A stretch of DNA of 64,000 bases from NCBI RefSeq assembly GCF_910589235.1, contig NC_060956.1, forward strand, positions 21,933,973-21,997,972, written 5' to 3'. Below the pieces are notes generated by a model. The model was not told the DNA's origin, made no database searches, and worked only from the letters and a program-made list of their open reading frames with translations. Within the stretch, counting starts at the first letter, position 1; each line of letters begins with the position of its first letter. Shown here piece by piece: positions 1 to 10,751 of the stretch. The stretch is from Vespa crabro (lineage: Eukaryota; Arthropoda; Insecta; Hymenoptera; Vespidae). The position numbers were made by a program, and so were the translations under genes.

Positions 1-854
1 CACGGTACGTTTTATCCATGGTACACGTTCGTGCTCGATAAATTTTCAATGATTATCTCAGGACCCTCGATGAAAGCTTGGAAACTAGGATCCCTCGAAA
101 CGATTTCGACGCGACGATGGAAAAAGAATCGGTTCGATAAGCTTCGACAGAAATGGGAGAAAGAAGGGAGTTGGAAAAAGCTGAGTTGGAGGAAAAGGAA
201 AGAGAGAGAGATAGATGCTTATATATATATATATACATACGTTGACGCGCGTATACACATACATACTGATAAATACGTATATACAAGAGGTATCGATAAG
301 CACAACACGCTTGCCTCTTTCGAGAGTAAGAGCGAGCGAGAGAAATCTCTTCGTTCGAAATAGGGGAAAAGAGAGAGAGAGAGAGAGAGAGAAGAGAAGG
401 TGTCTGCGGTCTCTGGAGAGGAAACGACGGGATTGCTACGGCTCTGGCTATAAGCCATTACCACGAGGCACGGACGTTCTCTCTCTCTCTCTCTCTCTCT
501 CTCCCTCTTTTACTCTCCCGTTCCACCGTCTTTCTCTTTCCGTCTCTCTAGGTCTCCCTTTCACCCGGAGACCTCCGTTTCTCTCGTCAGACGGGGTGGC
601 AGATAACATTGCTGCATGACACCAACGCTCTTGGTAGAACTACTCGAGTGTGGTGAGAGTATGAGAGAGAGAGAGAGAGAGAAAGTACACAAGAGAGAGA
701 GATACGACGGAAGCTCTCTATCCTTGTCACTCCCTCTCTCTCTCCCTCGTCGACTATCTCCGCGTCGAGCATGCTTATATCGTCACAGCAGATACGTATG
801 TGTATGTGTGTATTCCCGTCGCGACAAGCAGCATGCGCGCACACATAAATGTAC

Positions 855-890
<36 letters not shown>

Positions 891-1096
891 ATCCATACGT
901 ATGTATACGGCATACCATGGTAGAAGCCACGAGGAGAGACACACGGTCCAACGGAACGTCCATAACTACGGAGCAGAGCAGTGCACAGCGATGCCAGTGT
1001 ATTAGGACTGGGTAACGACAGTAAATTTTCACTACCGTGCGGAGTTCTAATGGCTGGGAATACAGCTGGTTTCAGTGGCCTCGAGTTGCTGTTTCC

Positions 1097-1145
<49 letters not shown>

Positions 1146-1279
1146 CATCTTTCTCATTCGAAAGAGAAAGAGGGGAGTAAGTTGTTCGCGGTTTCTCAGT
1201 GCAGGAAATGCTCGGCCTCTGCTGGGATCCCTTTAATATCGACGGCACCTCGCGACGAGCTTGCTTTCCCTTCTCTTAT

Positions 1280-1282
<3 letters not shown>
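1..1282. other. microsatellite-dense noncoding stretch
   Basis: No gene is visible. The stretch is broken by (GA)n at 371-392 and 663-682, (CT)n at 479-503 and 1098-1145, and (AT)n at 854-878. Open frames here encode Ser-Leu, Arg-Glu or Tyr-Ile strings that are direct readings of these repeats, so none is called as a gene. Confidence 0.7.
1098..1145. repeat. (TC)n microsatellite
   Basis: TC dinucleotides with a single G interruption at 1135. The purine strand reads GAGAG, the recognition core of GAGA-factor (Trl) type proteins in insects, but the length points to microsatellite expansion. Confidence 0.95.
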
Positions 1283-1347
<65 letters not shown>

Positions 1348-1350
1348 CTA
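1283..1350. repeat. compound (CT)n-(TATC)n microsatellite
   Basis: About 28 nt of CT pass directly into about nine TATC units. The same dinucleotide-to-tetranucleotide junction, in the opposite orientation, recurs at 17.6 kb and 18.07 kb, so the TATC arrays probably arose from point changes in CT tracts. Confidence 0.95.
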
Positions 1351-2461
1351 TTTCTCTTTCTGCATCTCGCTTTGGTACTCGCATTTCGCGCACACACGTG
1401 TACGCTCGCTCAAATGGTAAAACGAATCTTTCGCGTAGAAACGTGCCGCGTTCATACACCGTAGATCAAGTCGACGACGAGCAGATTTCAAAGCGAGAGA
1501 AGACGCGAATCGGCGAATCTCGAGGCGCGGATCGATTTTGTTCTTTGGAAGAGTAAGCGAAGGGAGAGGAGAGTGCCGATTTAGAGATTCCACGCGTTCG
1601 AAACGCGCCGCGAAACGTGATCTTTGACGTTCGTATCGGTACTGGCACGATGAAAAACGCGAAAAAGAAATATCAGGGAATTCGTAGGAGCGAGAATGCA
1701 ACGGGTTGTGTTTGGCAGGATTTTATATAGTTACACACACACACACACACACACCACATATCGTTGCGTACCCCACGAGTCTACTGTGTAATAAATACCA
1801 TAATATTTTTTTTCCGCCTTAATTTTTTTTTTTTTATGTACTCTTTTTTCCTAGTTACAATCAATAGAAATTTTGCGAGTAAACTCGATAGCATCGTCGA
1901 CTTTCGACGTTGTTCGCGATAACGCGCTTACCTCGGTTGTATTCTAATTACGAAATTGAAATGCACGGGACCTTGAAGGCGGCGAGTAATAGAGAACCGA
2001 TAATTATCGGCGCGTTATTTCTTTTATCGAACGTTCTCTCTCTCTCTCTCTCTCCCTTTCTCTGTCAGTTTGTACACACGTTTTTACCAACACGTATACT
2101 CGTAGATGCATATCTTTAACGACGATCGTTCCGAGCGATGCTAACGACGACGATGACTTTTCGCTACGCGGCGTCTGAATAAAAAGCCTGAAAAAATGGC
2201 CCGACGTTCGCACGAGCACGCTTCCCAGTGTGATTAACGATTTCATAACTCAGGCCATAACTGCGACGTATTACGTTTCCAACGATTCTTCCGTAATCGT
2301 TCCGCGTTGATAGTGGGGAAGAAGCCTTCGAAATACGAACTCGAAATTCCGTCGAAATTAGAAGCGTTGTGGGAACGTGGGATCCCAAACGCAATTCCTA
2401 AGTTTCGGTAGGATTCTCTCTCTTTTTCTCTCTAATTGGTCTTGTAGCAAATATGAGCATG
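1351..2461. other. unique noncoding sequence
   Basis: No gene is recognised. It contains (AC)n at 1733-1755, T-rich runs around 1807-1836 and a short (TC)n at 2035-2054. A GTAAGC donor-like word occurs on the minus strand near 1930 without a convincing exon. Confidence 0.55.
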
Positions 2462-2606
2462 TATAAGGTGTTTTAAAGTTGCTGGTCAAAAGTTGACTTA
2501 TCTCAAATGGTAATTGAGAAACACCTTAACAAGCACTTTTTAGCTTACTTGGATGGATGGTAACGCTAAGCTAAGCCATGAATCGTCAATTTTAAACCAC
2601 CCAGTG
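2462..2606. mobile_element. possible MITE with imperfect inverted ends
   Basis: The left end carries GGTGTTTTAAAGTTG (2467-2481). The reverse complement of the right end carries GGTGGTTTAAAATTG, 13 of 15 identical. The right end is followed by TA (2607-2608), and TA occurs just inside the left boundary, so the target duplication is not clean. An internal 9-bp inverted pair, AAGGTGTTT (2465-2473) and AAACACCTT (2519-2527), overlaps the left end. About 145 bp, with no coding capacity. The terminus resembles those at 22.5, 40.9 and 55.7 kb; the boundaries are uncertain. Confidence 0.3.
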
Positions 2607-2608
2607 TA

Positions 2609-2735
2609 CATATATATGTGTATGCATGTACGTATGTGTGTGATGTATGTATGATGCATGCATGTATGTATGCATGTATGTATATATGTATATATGTATA
2701 TATGTATATATGTATATATACACATATATAGAGCC
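2609..2735. repeat. degenerate (TATG)/(TA) repeat
   Basis: An alternating purine-pyrimidine run of TATG, CATG and TATA words directly abuts the right end of the MITE-like segment. Confidence 0.85.
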
Positions 2736-3202
2736 GGAGAACGGTGAAGTTCATCGTATCTCCCTTTTCACAAAAGTGCTATCGAAACAATACCGAAGCA
2801 CCCTGTCTACATCGTCGAACGTACTACCGCTGCAAAATATCACGGACGCACTCGACTTTGGCGCAGAAGAGGCCGATTGTGTTGTATAACAGGAGGATTG
2901 TCTGCGTGCGAGAAGGAAAGAAAGAGCGAGATAGAGAAAAGTGGAGGAGAAAAAGAGGGACTCAAAGGCTGCTGGTTTGGCGGTATATTGACGTACGATC
3001 CGATATACGCGACACGGCCGGACTTTGTTATGCCGTAATAGCGCTCCCCTAGGGAGGACAGAAGTCTGGAAGGACTCTCTCTCTCTCTTTCTCTCTATAG
3101 TCGTCTACCGCCCCTACCGAGCGAAAAAAGCTCAGCTCGAGGAGAGCTCGACGACTACGAGGACGAGGACGAGAACGAAGACGAGGACGAGTGGGGACCA
3201 CT

Positions 3203-3207
<5 letters not shown>
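2736..3207. other. unique noncoding sequence before the 3.2 kb CT tract
   Basis: No gene is recognised. The sequence is mixed, becoming GA/CG-rich near 3140-3200 (ACGAGG-type triplets). Confidence 0.5.

Positions 3208-3253
<46 letters not shown>
3208..3253. repeat. (CT)n microsatellite
   Basis: Uninterrupted CT dinucleotides for 46 nt. A shorter (GA)n follows at 3301-3320, giving a CT/GA inverted pair that could form a hairpin with a loop of about 48 nt. Confidence 0.95.
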
Positions 3254-3257
<4 letters not shown>

Positions 3258-3394
3258 ACCACTGGGGAGAGGAAAACAAAACTGGAGAAGAGAGTATGAA
3301 AGAGAGAGAGAGAGAGAAAGAGGTGGAGGCGTGGGTGGCCAATAGTTTTGCCCCTGCTCGACCGCCGCTACTACCACCTCTCGACGATGCGCCG

Positions 3395-3650
3395 CGACCG
3401 CTCCGCGCGGACCGAATGAGTGCGCGTCAAAACGATGGCGTCTACTCGGCGGGTTGTTCGAGTAGCAGCCGCACGGCGCGCTTATACGACGCACCGATTG
3501 GTCGAGGCTACGACGCCATTGGCTCTTTTTAAAAGCGGCCGCGCCGCGCCACGGAAGAGGGGCTTCTTGCTTAAGAACTCGTAAGCGCTATTGGACAAGT
3601 TGAGTGTATCGGGCACGGGATTGGCTCGACTATCCGCGCGGACTTTCCTA
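3395..3650. promoter_or_regulatory. GC-rich island with four inverted CCAAT boxes
   Basis: ATTGG, the complement of the CCAAT box bound by NF-Y, occurs at 3497-3501, 3518-3522, 3590-3594 and 3620-3624. The spacings are 21, 72 and 30 bp, close to whole helical turns. The palindrome TCCGCGCGGA occurs at 3402-3411 and again at 3633-3642, just 3' of the last box. A TTTTTAAAAG word lies at about 3526-3535. This is the most GC-rich island in the left half of the window. Clustered CCAAT boxes in a CpG-rich island fit a promoter; transcript direction is inferred as + only from the donor-like GTAAGG at 3760. No transcript evidence is available. Confidence 0.4.
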
Positions 3651-3759
3651 CGGCTCGTCCAAGAGGAAGAGACAAATAGAGAGGAAGAGAAAGATCGAGG
3701 GATCTCGTTGGAGCGAGAGAGAAAGGTCCATGCCTTGGTACTCGGCCCAACCCGAACCG
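3643..3759 (+). other. possible first exon ending at CCG|GTAAGG
   Basis: The segment downstream of the CCAAT-box island ends at CCG followed by GTAAGG (GT at 3760-3761), a good insect 5' splice site. It holds one ATG at 3730 in the context GGTCCATGCC, which opens ten codons up to the donor, so it could be untranslated or carry a very short coding start. No recognisable peptide. Inferred only from signal order; the start is arbitrary. Confidence 0.2.
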
Positions 3760-4540
3760 GTAAGGTCGTCGGGGTGGAAAACGCTCAAATGGGGTGGTTT
3801 AACGCGAACCTCGGTGCCAGAAGGACCCGCCACCGTGGGGGCTCCGAGTCCTCCTCCCCCTCCTCCCCCTTCCCCTTCCTCTTCAATGCTCCCTTCTTCC
3901 CCTTTACGGAAGCAGCAGGGGGCTCGGCCTCGTCGAAACAACCTAACGACCAGCGAAATTAGGTAATTCGGCTTCGTAATAATGGATTTGCTTCGCGCTG
4001 CGTTATATACGTCCTGCGAAGCGGCCTACGTTTTCGCATATTTAACCACCGCGATACGTTTCCTTCGACTTCCTTTTACCTATCCTTTTTTTCTTTCCTC
4101 TCGTTTTTCTTTTCTTTTTATTTTTTCTTTTCCCTTTTACCTTCTTCTTTTTTTTCTTTTCTCTTTTCTTCTTTCTTTCTTTTCTTTCTCCATTTTTTTT
4201 TTGCTTTTTCTTTTTGTTTTGTTTTCGACTCCACGAACGAACCTTCTTCTTCCGACTAATTTATCGACCTTTCTATTTTTCTACGTTTCCTTTTACTTTG
4301 TTTCTTCTTTTTTGTTTCCTTCTCTTCTTTATTTTATTGTCGTTACTACTCTTAGCGTGCTCTCGCGAAGAGTCGAACATTTTCTCTCTTATCTGTTTAC
4401 TCGCGTGTCGTTGATATCGCATCGCGCCTTGCTATCTCTCGAGCTTCGTACACACGGTCTTTGTTCGAGTAGTATAAACCAATATTGCGTTCCGCGTAAA
4501 CGCGTATTGACATTTCTCTCTACACTTATGCTCGGTATCT
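3760..4540. other. pyrimidine-rich noncoding stretch
   Basis: From about 4080 to 4340 the + strand is dominated by T and C, including an unbroken pyrimidine run at 4140-4191. The 220-codon open frame at 3982-4644 is a Phe/Leu/Ser reading of this run and the following CT tract and is not called as a gene. Confidence 0.6.
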
Positions 4541-4549
4541 CACTCTCTC

Positions 4550-4612
<63 letters not shown>
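4541..4612. repeat. (CT)n microsatellite
   Basis: About 70 nt of CT with one CC interruption at 4560-4561, among the longest dinucleotide tracts in the window. Confidence 0.97.
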
Positions 4613-4615
<3 letters not shown>

Positions 4616-6320
4616 GGGATAGCTCTCGGCAAGTGGATCCGTGACATCGTTCGTAAACGACGAGCTGACTATTTTGTATACGTTTCGCGTACCGACGTTG
4701 CGACGTCGCGCGCGCTTAATACTCTCGAGATAATTATAAATCACTGTCCTGACGTTATAAATCTTCCAAAGTGGAAAGAGGGTAGGAGGGACTACACGAG
4801 TAAAGAAGTTCCGACTCCTATCGATCTCGTCGATCGGAGAATCACCCACCATCTTTGTTCTCCTTTCGGAGTAACCCCGAAGCACGCCAACTTGAAAAGG
4901 TTTGGCCCAGCATCGATGGGATTTTTTTCATTGTTTCTTTCTTTTTTCTTTCTTTCTTTTTTTGTTCTTTTTTTTTTTTTTCAGTAATTGTTTTAACCGC
5001 GAGCCTCCTCGAGAAACGAAATAAACCAAGTTGGCCATTCGACGAGGTCCGCTTATTCGGTAGGTCTTTCCGATTACCTGGAACGCGTCTTATCCCGAAC
5101 GAGATCCCGTGTTCTCTCTTTATCTTTCCTCTCTTATTCTCCTCTAACGAAGTAAGAGGCCAAACTTTCTTGGAATCGAGCGACGCTCTCTTCTTATTTC
5201 GATTCGCTTCTCTTTTACTTTTTCGACCGGATTTAAACGGACAAAATTCTATCTCCGGATATATTTCACACACGGCCTAATTCGGATTTGTAGTAGACAC
5301 ACGCACACAAATATATATGTGGAGGTCGAGAAAGAGTCGTAATCGTGTTCGACGTTCGAAAAATTTGTGTCCGTAACATTCCCCCAAAGTTTCCGAATAT
5401 ATCTGACTAACGTCGTGCCGTTGAAGACGCAAAGATCGTAAAGGATAAATCGGTATTGTAAGTCGATATAAATAGTTGTGAAAGTCGAGCACGAGACCCG
5501 TTAAAAAGGAAGATGCAGTCAGTGAAGTCGGTGATACAACACCGACGAAAAGAACGATGCCGCCTCGTTGTCGTCGACGTCGTCGTTCGACTTAACGACG
5601 TAACAACGAACAAAGGAGCTCGAACTAAAGAGAGAATAGAGTTTGGTAGAGGGATCGAAGAAACATAGAAGGAGAGAGAAGGAGAAAAAAGAGGGTATTT
5701 CTTTACCTCTGGAAAACGGCTTCGCGGTGCAGTAACGATAAACATTTCGTCTCGCATACGGAGAACGAGAGTCGGAAAATTTTGTCTCGACCATTTGCCC
5801 TAAGAGCCAGCCATGGCGTGTGTATCCCTCTTACTTCGTAAGAGAGAAGAGGAGCGAAGAGAGAAGAAACTCAATCCTCGAGAGTTCACCCTTCTCTGTA
5901 AACGAACGTTTAGCTAGGCGGTTCAAACTTTCGCGGTCGGTTTATTTTCGGGAAGAGAGAGAGAGAGAGAGGATCGTCGAGAGCGTTCTCGCGTTTATCT
6001 CGATCCTTGAAATAAATGGCGCGGACATTGTCCTTTATGGACTTTCGCAAAATTTCTCGTGTCATTTTCCGCGAGAACATTTCGTCGAGCCGAAGACGCT
6101 CTTGTCGATTTTACGACCACGTCGTCGTCGTAGTCCTTGTCGTCGTCGTTTGCGGATTAAGGACGAAATGCAAATGGAACGTTAACGCGATCGCGTATTT
6201 TATCGGAAATATATATGCTCGTTTACGCGCGAAAAGCGTTCTCCATGCAGGTTGGATATTATTATAAAATGAATATACATCTGCATATCTATATGTATAT
6301 ATTATAGATAGACACACACA
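4613..6320. other. unique noncoding sequence, one splice-like candidate
   Basis: No gene is recognised. At 4916-4984 a long pyrimidine run ends in TTTCAG, a textbook 3' splice site. From there one frame stays open to a stop at 5278-5280 and contains GTAAGA at 5152; the peptide matches nothing I know. The rest, including a short (GA)n near 5956-5971, shows nothing further. Confidence 0.45.
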
Positions 6321-6360
6321 AATATATATATATTTTATATATATTTTATATATATATATA

Positions 6361-6449
<89 letters not shown>

Positions 6450-6450
6450 A
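6321..6450. repeat. (TA)n followed by about 14 TATATG hexamers
   Basis: TA-rich sequence at 6321-6360 is followed by near-perfect TATATG units from 6361 to 6444 and a final TATATA. It is the longest hexanucleotide array in the window. Confidence 0.95.
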
Positions 6451-7244
6451 AATGAGCGGGCACACCGGAGATGAAAGGTGGGGGCAGGAACGTGGAAATG
6501 AATTAATTAAAATCCTAAATAAAATTAACGAGACGGGTTCGATTTAATGCGCTTTCGCGAGCGCAAAAGCTACGATAAAAGCGAACATCTGTTTCGTTCG
6601 TAACTTCGTTAAAAGAGGTAGGGGCCGGGGTGGGACGAGGGCCAATAATCGTATCGCTAATCGTCGAAACGGCGTAAACGCGTAATCTCGTGAAGCGCAA
6701 CATTATTCATCCACGGTACTAGGTATTTCGAGTCGGGAATTGTAATCCGCACGTAAAAACGATAGGTTTCTGCCGTATAAAATCGTCGGAAGGGGTCGGA
6801 AGGGTTGGGAAACGATAAGCGAACATCGATACTCGAAAAGAACGAAGAATGGATCGCGCGGGTTTGAGGAGCACTGCTCGAACTCCTGCGCGAGAGATTA
6901 ATTGTTTGTTCTTATCCTTTCACTCTTTTTTTTTTTTTTTCGTATCTTCTTTTTTTCGTTTTGTCGTTTTTTGTTTTCTTTTTTTTTTTTTTTTGTCTCC
7001 CTACCATCTCCCTCCAGTATCGGCTCTCCAGCGGTCCTCCAACGGCCCTCGAACAACCGGCCGTTCGGTGATCCTCCTCTGTTTGCGTACTCAACGAAAA
7101 TTTTCGTCTATAGGTTTCCCGGGCGTAGAATATCGCGGCTGGCTCCGTCGGAAGCTCTCGGCTTCTCTTTCGAGAGTATGTTGAAACTTTTTTAGCCCTC
7201 TCTACCCCCTAAGCGTTCGTTTCGGACGCACGGTGGTAGGTGCC
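6451..7244. other. unique noncoding sequence
   Basis: No gene is recognised. It contains a moderately GC-rich block near 6600-6660 and poly(T)-rich runs at 6927-6940 and 6980-6994. Confidence 0.5.
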
Positions 7245-7747
7245 TTTCTCTCTCTCCCTCTCTCTCCCTCTCTCTCTTTCGGAGGTTCCGAAAAAAGTTT
7301 ATCGCAAAATGGCTGCCCGTATTTACGCGATTCAGGGGCGGAGGCTTTTTCCAACCCTCCTCCACCTGCTATACAGCCGCCAGCAGCGCCGGTACCACCA
7401 CCACCACTACCGCCATCACCGCCACCGCTACTAGTAACTTTCTCCCTTTCCTCCCTTTTCCACCTCCCTACCCCCCTTTTCGCTTTACCTCTCTCCTTTT
7501 CCCCTTTCCTCTCTGTCTCTGTCTCCTACTCGATGCCGGTGCAACGGCGCGGAGCCAGAACGACCCAACTGCCGAGAAAGCTTTTGCATAATAAAACAGC
7601 CTGTACTTCCTCCGGTTCACCACCCCCAACTCCCGGCAGCAGCAGCAGCAGCAGCCCCCTTCCGGGCCATCCCGACGGCGGCGCCGCAGCCATAGCTAGT
7701 AGCAGCCTCCCTCTCTTTTTCCCACTCTCTCTCTCCCTCCCTCCCCC

Positions 7748-7787
<40 letters not shown>

Positions 7788-7915
7788 ACAGCCGTGCAAT
7801 ACGGAAGAAAAAGTATTGGTATGCTACACCTGTGTACGACCTCGACAGTATCGTAAAAATGGCGAGAGTGGAAAGGGTGAGAGGCTGCTGCAAAAAACGG
7901 CGCCATCTTGCCGCT
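7245..7915. promoter_or_regulatory. GAGA tracts with three YY1/PHO-like sites
   Basis: CT/GA tracts (7245-7280 and 7754-7786) bracket three words resembling the YY1/Pleiohomeotic core: CAAAATGGCTGCC at 7305-7317, AAAAATGGCGAG at 7855-7866, and GGCGCCATCTTGCCGC at 7899-7914. The last is close to the AAGATGGCGGC consensus in reverse. Triplet arrays (ACC)n at about 7372-7431 and (CAG)6 at 7637-7654 lie between them. GAGA factor and PHO sites co-occur in Drosophila Polycomb response elements, and YY1-type words also occur at core promoters, so either reading is possible. A + strand open frame crosses the block without a recognisable domain. Confidence 0.28.
7754..7786. repeat. (CT)n microsatellite
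   Basis: Perfect CT run of about 33 nt. Confidence 0.95.
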
Positions 7916-8150
7916 GCTCCTGTGAACGCCTAGCTACATTTTCGTCTTCCTCTCGACTCTCTCTTTTTCTCTCTTTCTTTCTCTCTTGGTTTCTCCAGCC
8001 CGTCCCCCTCCCGACCCCAATCCCCGTCGACTCGCACGCCTAAGGGGCAAACGATCGTGAAACTATAACGCGAGGAAGGCGTCAAATGGGATCTCGTAGG
8101 GAAGGGAAATTTCTACGGAGGGCGAACGTTATCGGAGATTCTTTCCCTTT

Positions 8151-8198
<48 letters not shown>

Positions 8199-8790
8199 GC
8201 TCGCTCGTCCTATTTCGAAACACTCCAGGTCGATGGAATCATGCGGTGGCAACGACGATGCCCCCCTCTATTCCCCACCTCGCTCTCTCCTTTTCTTTCT
8301 CTTTCTCGGTTCAGCAACGAGAAAACGAGGAGATATTCCTGTGGTACCTCTTTTATGCTCTCTTTTTGTTCCTCGCTGAGGTTTCGACTCGCGTTGCCGA
8401 GCGTTACGTGAACGGAAGGCTCCCTTGCGTTTTCTCCTTCATCCTTATCGCATCACTTTTTCTCTTGGTTCGATATCTATGGCGACAAAGTTCACTACCC
8501 GTTCTTTCTCTTTCCATCTCTCTCCCTATCGTTAACGAGAAAGGAGATATCGAAAAGGACGAAGAGTCTATCGGGAGAGTGAAATCGTCGAGGAAGGAAC
8601 AATCGCGTGATTCGAAATCGAGCTCGGACCGAACGAAGAAATTACTTCCCGATAATCCTTGAGTTTTGTGATCCACGGTAAATATGGATTAACCCAATTC
8701 GATTATTCGTTCGGATTCGTTGGAAAGCGCAAGATTCGTTCGCGCGGATACTCCCCCTCTCGGAAATAGAATTCTAATTCCGATTAATCG
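7916..8790. other. noncoding sequence with a CT tract
   Basis: No gene is recognised. (TC)n lies at 8161-8199. Open frames on both strands near 8250-8670 have no recognisable content. Confidence 0.5.
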
Positions 8791-8823
8791 CGGCCGGCCG
8801 GCCGATTGGTCGGTCGGTCGGTC
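8791..8823. repeat. (CGGC)3-(GGTC)4 tetranucleotide pair
   Basis: Three CGGC units pass through ATT into four GGTC-type units. The array is GC-rich in a flank of average composition and contains GGCCGGCC palindromes. Confidence 0.85.
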
Positions 8824-9080
8824 TTCATTTTTGCGATCCTGATGAGAGGTGACAAAACGTGATGCGCTAATACGCATATCGTTATTGGCATCGTAAAGCT
8901 TTCCGCCATTTCCTCATAATATTATTATTCATTTCGATATGGCTCGCGTCGAAAAAGCGAGCTTTTCGAGCAGCTCTGTCATCGTTTATTCGTTCCACGT
9001 TTCTGCGCCCTTTTCGCCCTTAATTGAGAAAAAATGAAACGCGCATTAACGCGTAATGCGCTCATTATCGTCGCTCGCAA

Positions 9081-9119
<39 letters not shown>

Positions 9120-9600
9120 CTCTGCCTCTACGAGGAATATATATCGTTACGAATTTGTTACACGAGTACGGACAAGAAGAGAACCGTGTATCCTCGTTAA
9201 TTAAACATTTTTACATTTATATTATTAAATTAGCGGATGTATAAAAAATATAATGCGATACGCTTTTCGATTGGTTATAATAAATATTATTGGGTTAGCA
9301 CAATTTGTTAGAAAAACGTGATACCCATAATGTCTTACGATAAAATATGATCTTATTATTATAGAAAGCAATTTCTACAAGATTTCTCGATTACTCGAGC
9401 AGTTAGGAAGGTGTATCCCGCGCAAAAGGAGAAGGACGATAGCGGGAGGATAAGTCACTTAATCCTTAATCGTCGTAGTCGTTAGCCGAGCGTAAAGTTA
9501 CTCCACGCGATCGTAATCCAATTTCGAAGCAGATATCTATTTGCGCGACGAGCATATACCACCTGTGTATACATATACACATATATACATATACATATAC

Positions 9601-9649
<49 letters not shown>

Positions 9650-10723
9650 CTCATAAAAATTTCCTTTGAAGGTAGTTTCGTAGGGTATACGAAGGGAGCA
9701 TACGCGTAATCTTAGCTTGATACATCTTATCTCTGTACATTGCGGCATATTCGAGATTCCGGCGCTTAGATATCGCACGGGGAGAGTATCGAGCATAGGA
9801 TGCATCTCGTAGAAATCCTCTTGGTTCGGAGCTACTCGACGATTCGCCAAGAAAGGCAGTGCTTTTCTTTGAGTCAGCTCATCCTCTTCTTTCCGTTCCG
9901 TTCTATTTCTTTTTTATTATCCTTTTCTCCATCTCTCTCTCTCTCTCTCTCTCTATGCCCGCCTTTCTCTCGCTCCTTTCGAATATGTCGAATCTCAAGG
10001 GAGAATTTATTCTAGGTCAGGATACATCGGGAAACGTGTACGGAACAAGCACGTATCGGCTCGGCCCGTTATCCGGCTACCATCGTCGAGCAGCGCAAAC
10101 AGGTTACAAAGCTCGATGGAAATAGAGACGATAGACATGAAGATGGAGGGAACGAAAGGGGAGCTTTTCTATCTCCATCCTTGCGTTCGGAGAACTATAA
10201 AGAGCAGAGCGAGAAACGGTTGGGGTCAGCGTGATGTATGTGTATATAAGCGAGGTGCAACGCTAACTCATCGTTATCACGAAACTGCTTGCCCATTATT
10301 TTCCCCGATGACGTCGAGCCGAGGAGTCTCGTAATGTCTCGTACGTGCGTGTTCTCGTGCGTGGGCGTGCTACGAGTTGCATCGGCCGCTAGGCGAACCA
10401 ACAGGGCCGTCGACAGGCTCTCTACGTTGTGCCTTCGTTGTAACCTTCTGATAAAAGAGATAAAAAAAAGAAAAATAAAAAGAGGAAGAAGAAGAAGAGT
10501 TGAAAGGTCTCGAATTATACAGCGCTTTTGTTATCTTCTTTTTCCTTTTTACATGTTTTTATTTTTTACTTTTTAACGTTCCAACTAATTACCCAGTACT
10601 GGTTTTGCGCGTTATCTCATCTTAATTATACCAGGACAATTGTGTACTTGGCTGATTGTTCAACGTTTCAAAAGTGAATCTTAGTCTTAGTTTAAACGGT
10701 AAAAATGTAAGGAGTCAGAGGGG
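8824..10723. other. unique and AT-repeat noncoding sequence
   Basis: No gene is recognised. (AT)n at 9082-9119, a long TATACA/AT array at 9570-9646 and (CT)n at 9932-9954. A TATATAAG word at 10243-10250 could be a TATA box, but no good initiator or open frame follows it. Confidence 0.5.
9570..9646. repeat. (ACATAT)/(AT)n array
   Basis: ACATAT hexamers merge into about 40 nt of pure AT. Confidence 0.95.
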
Positions 10724-10751
10724 GAGAGAGAGAGAGAGAGAGAGAGAGAGA
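10724..10751. repeat. (GA)n microsatellite
   Basis: Perfect GA run; first of six consecutive GA-oriented tracts between 10.7 and 18.2 kb. Confidence 0.95.

Noticed and set aside
3982..4644. 220-codon + strand open frame
   Set aside because: Phe/Leu/Ser reading of a pyrimidine run and a CT tract; no domain.
7233..7856. 207-codon + strand open frame as a whole gene
   Set aside because: Ser-Leu and Pro strings from CT and ACC repeats dominate; only the 7531-7720 part is kept as a weak finding.
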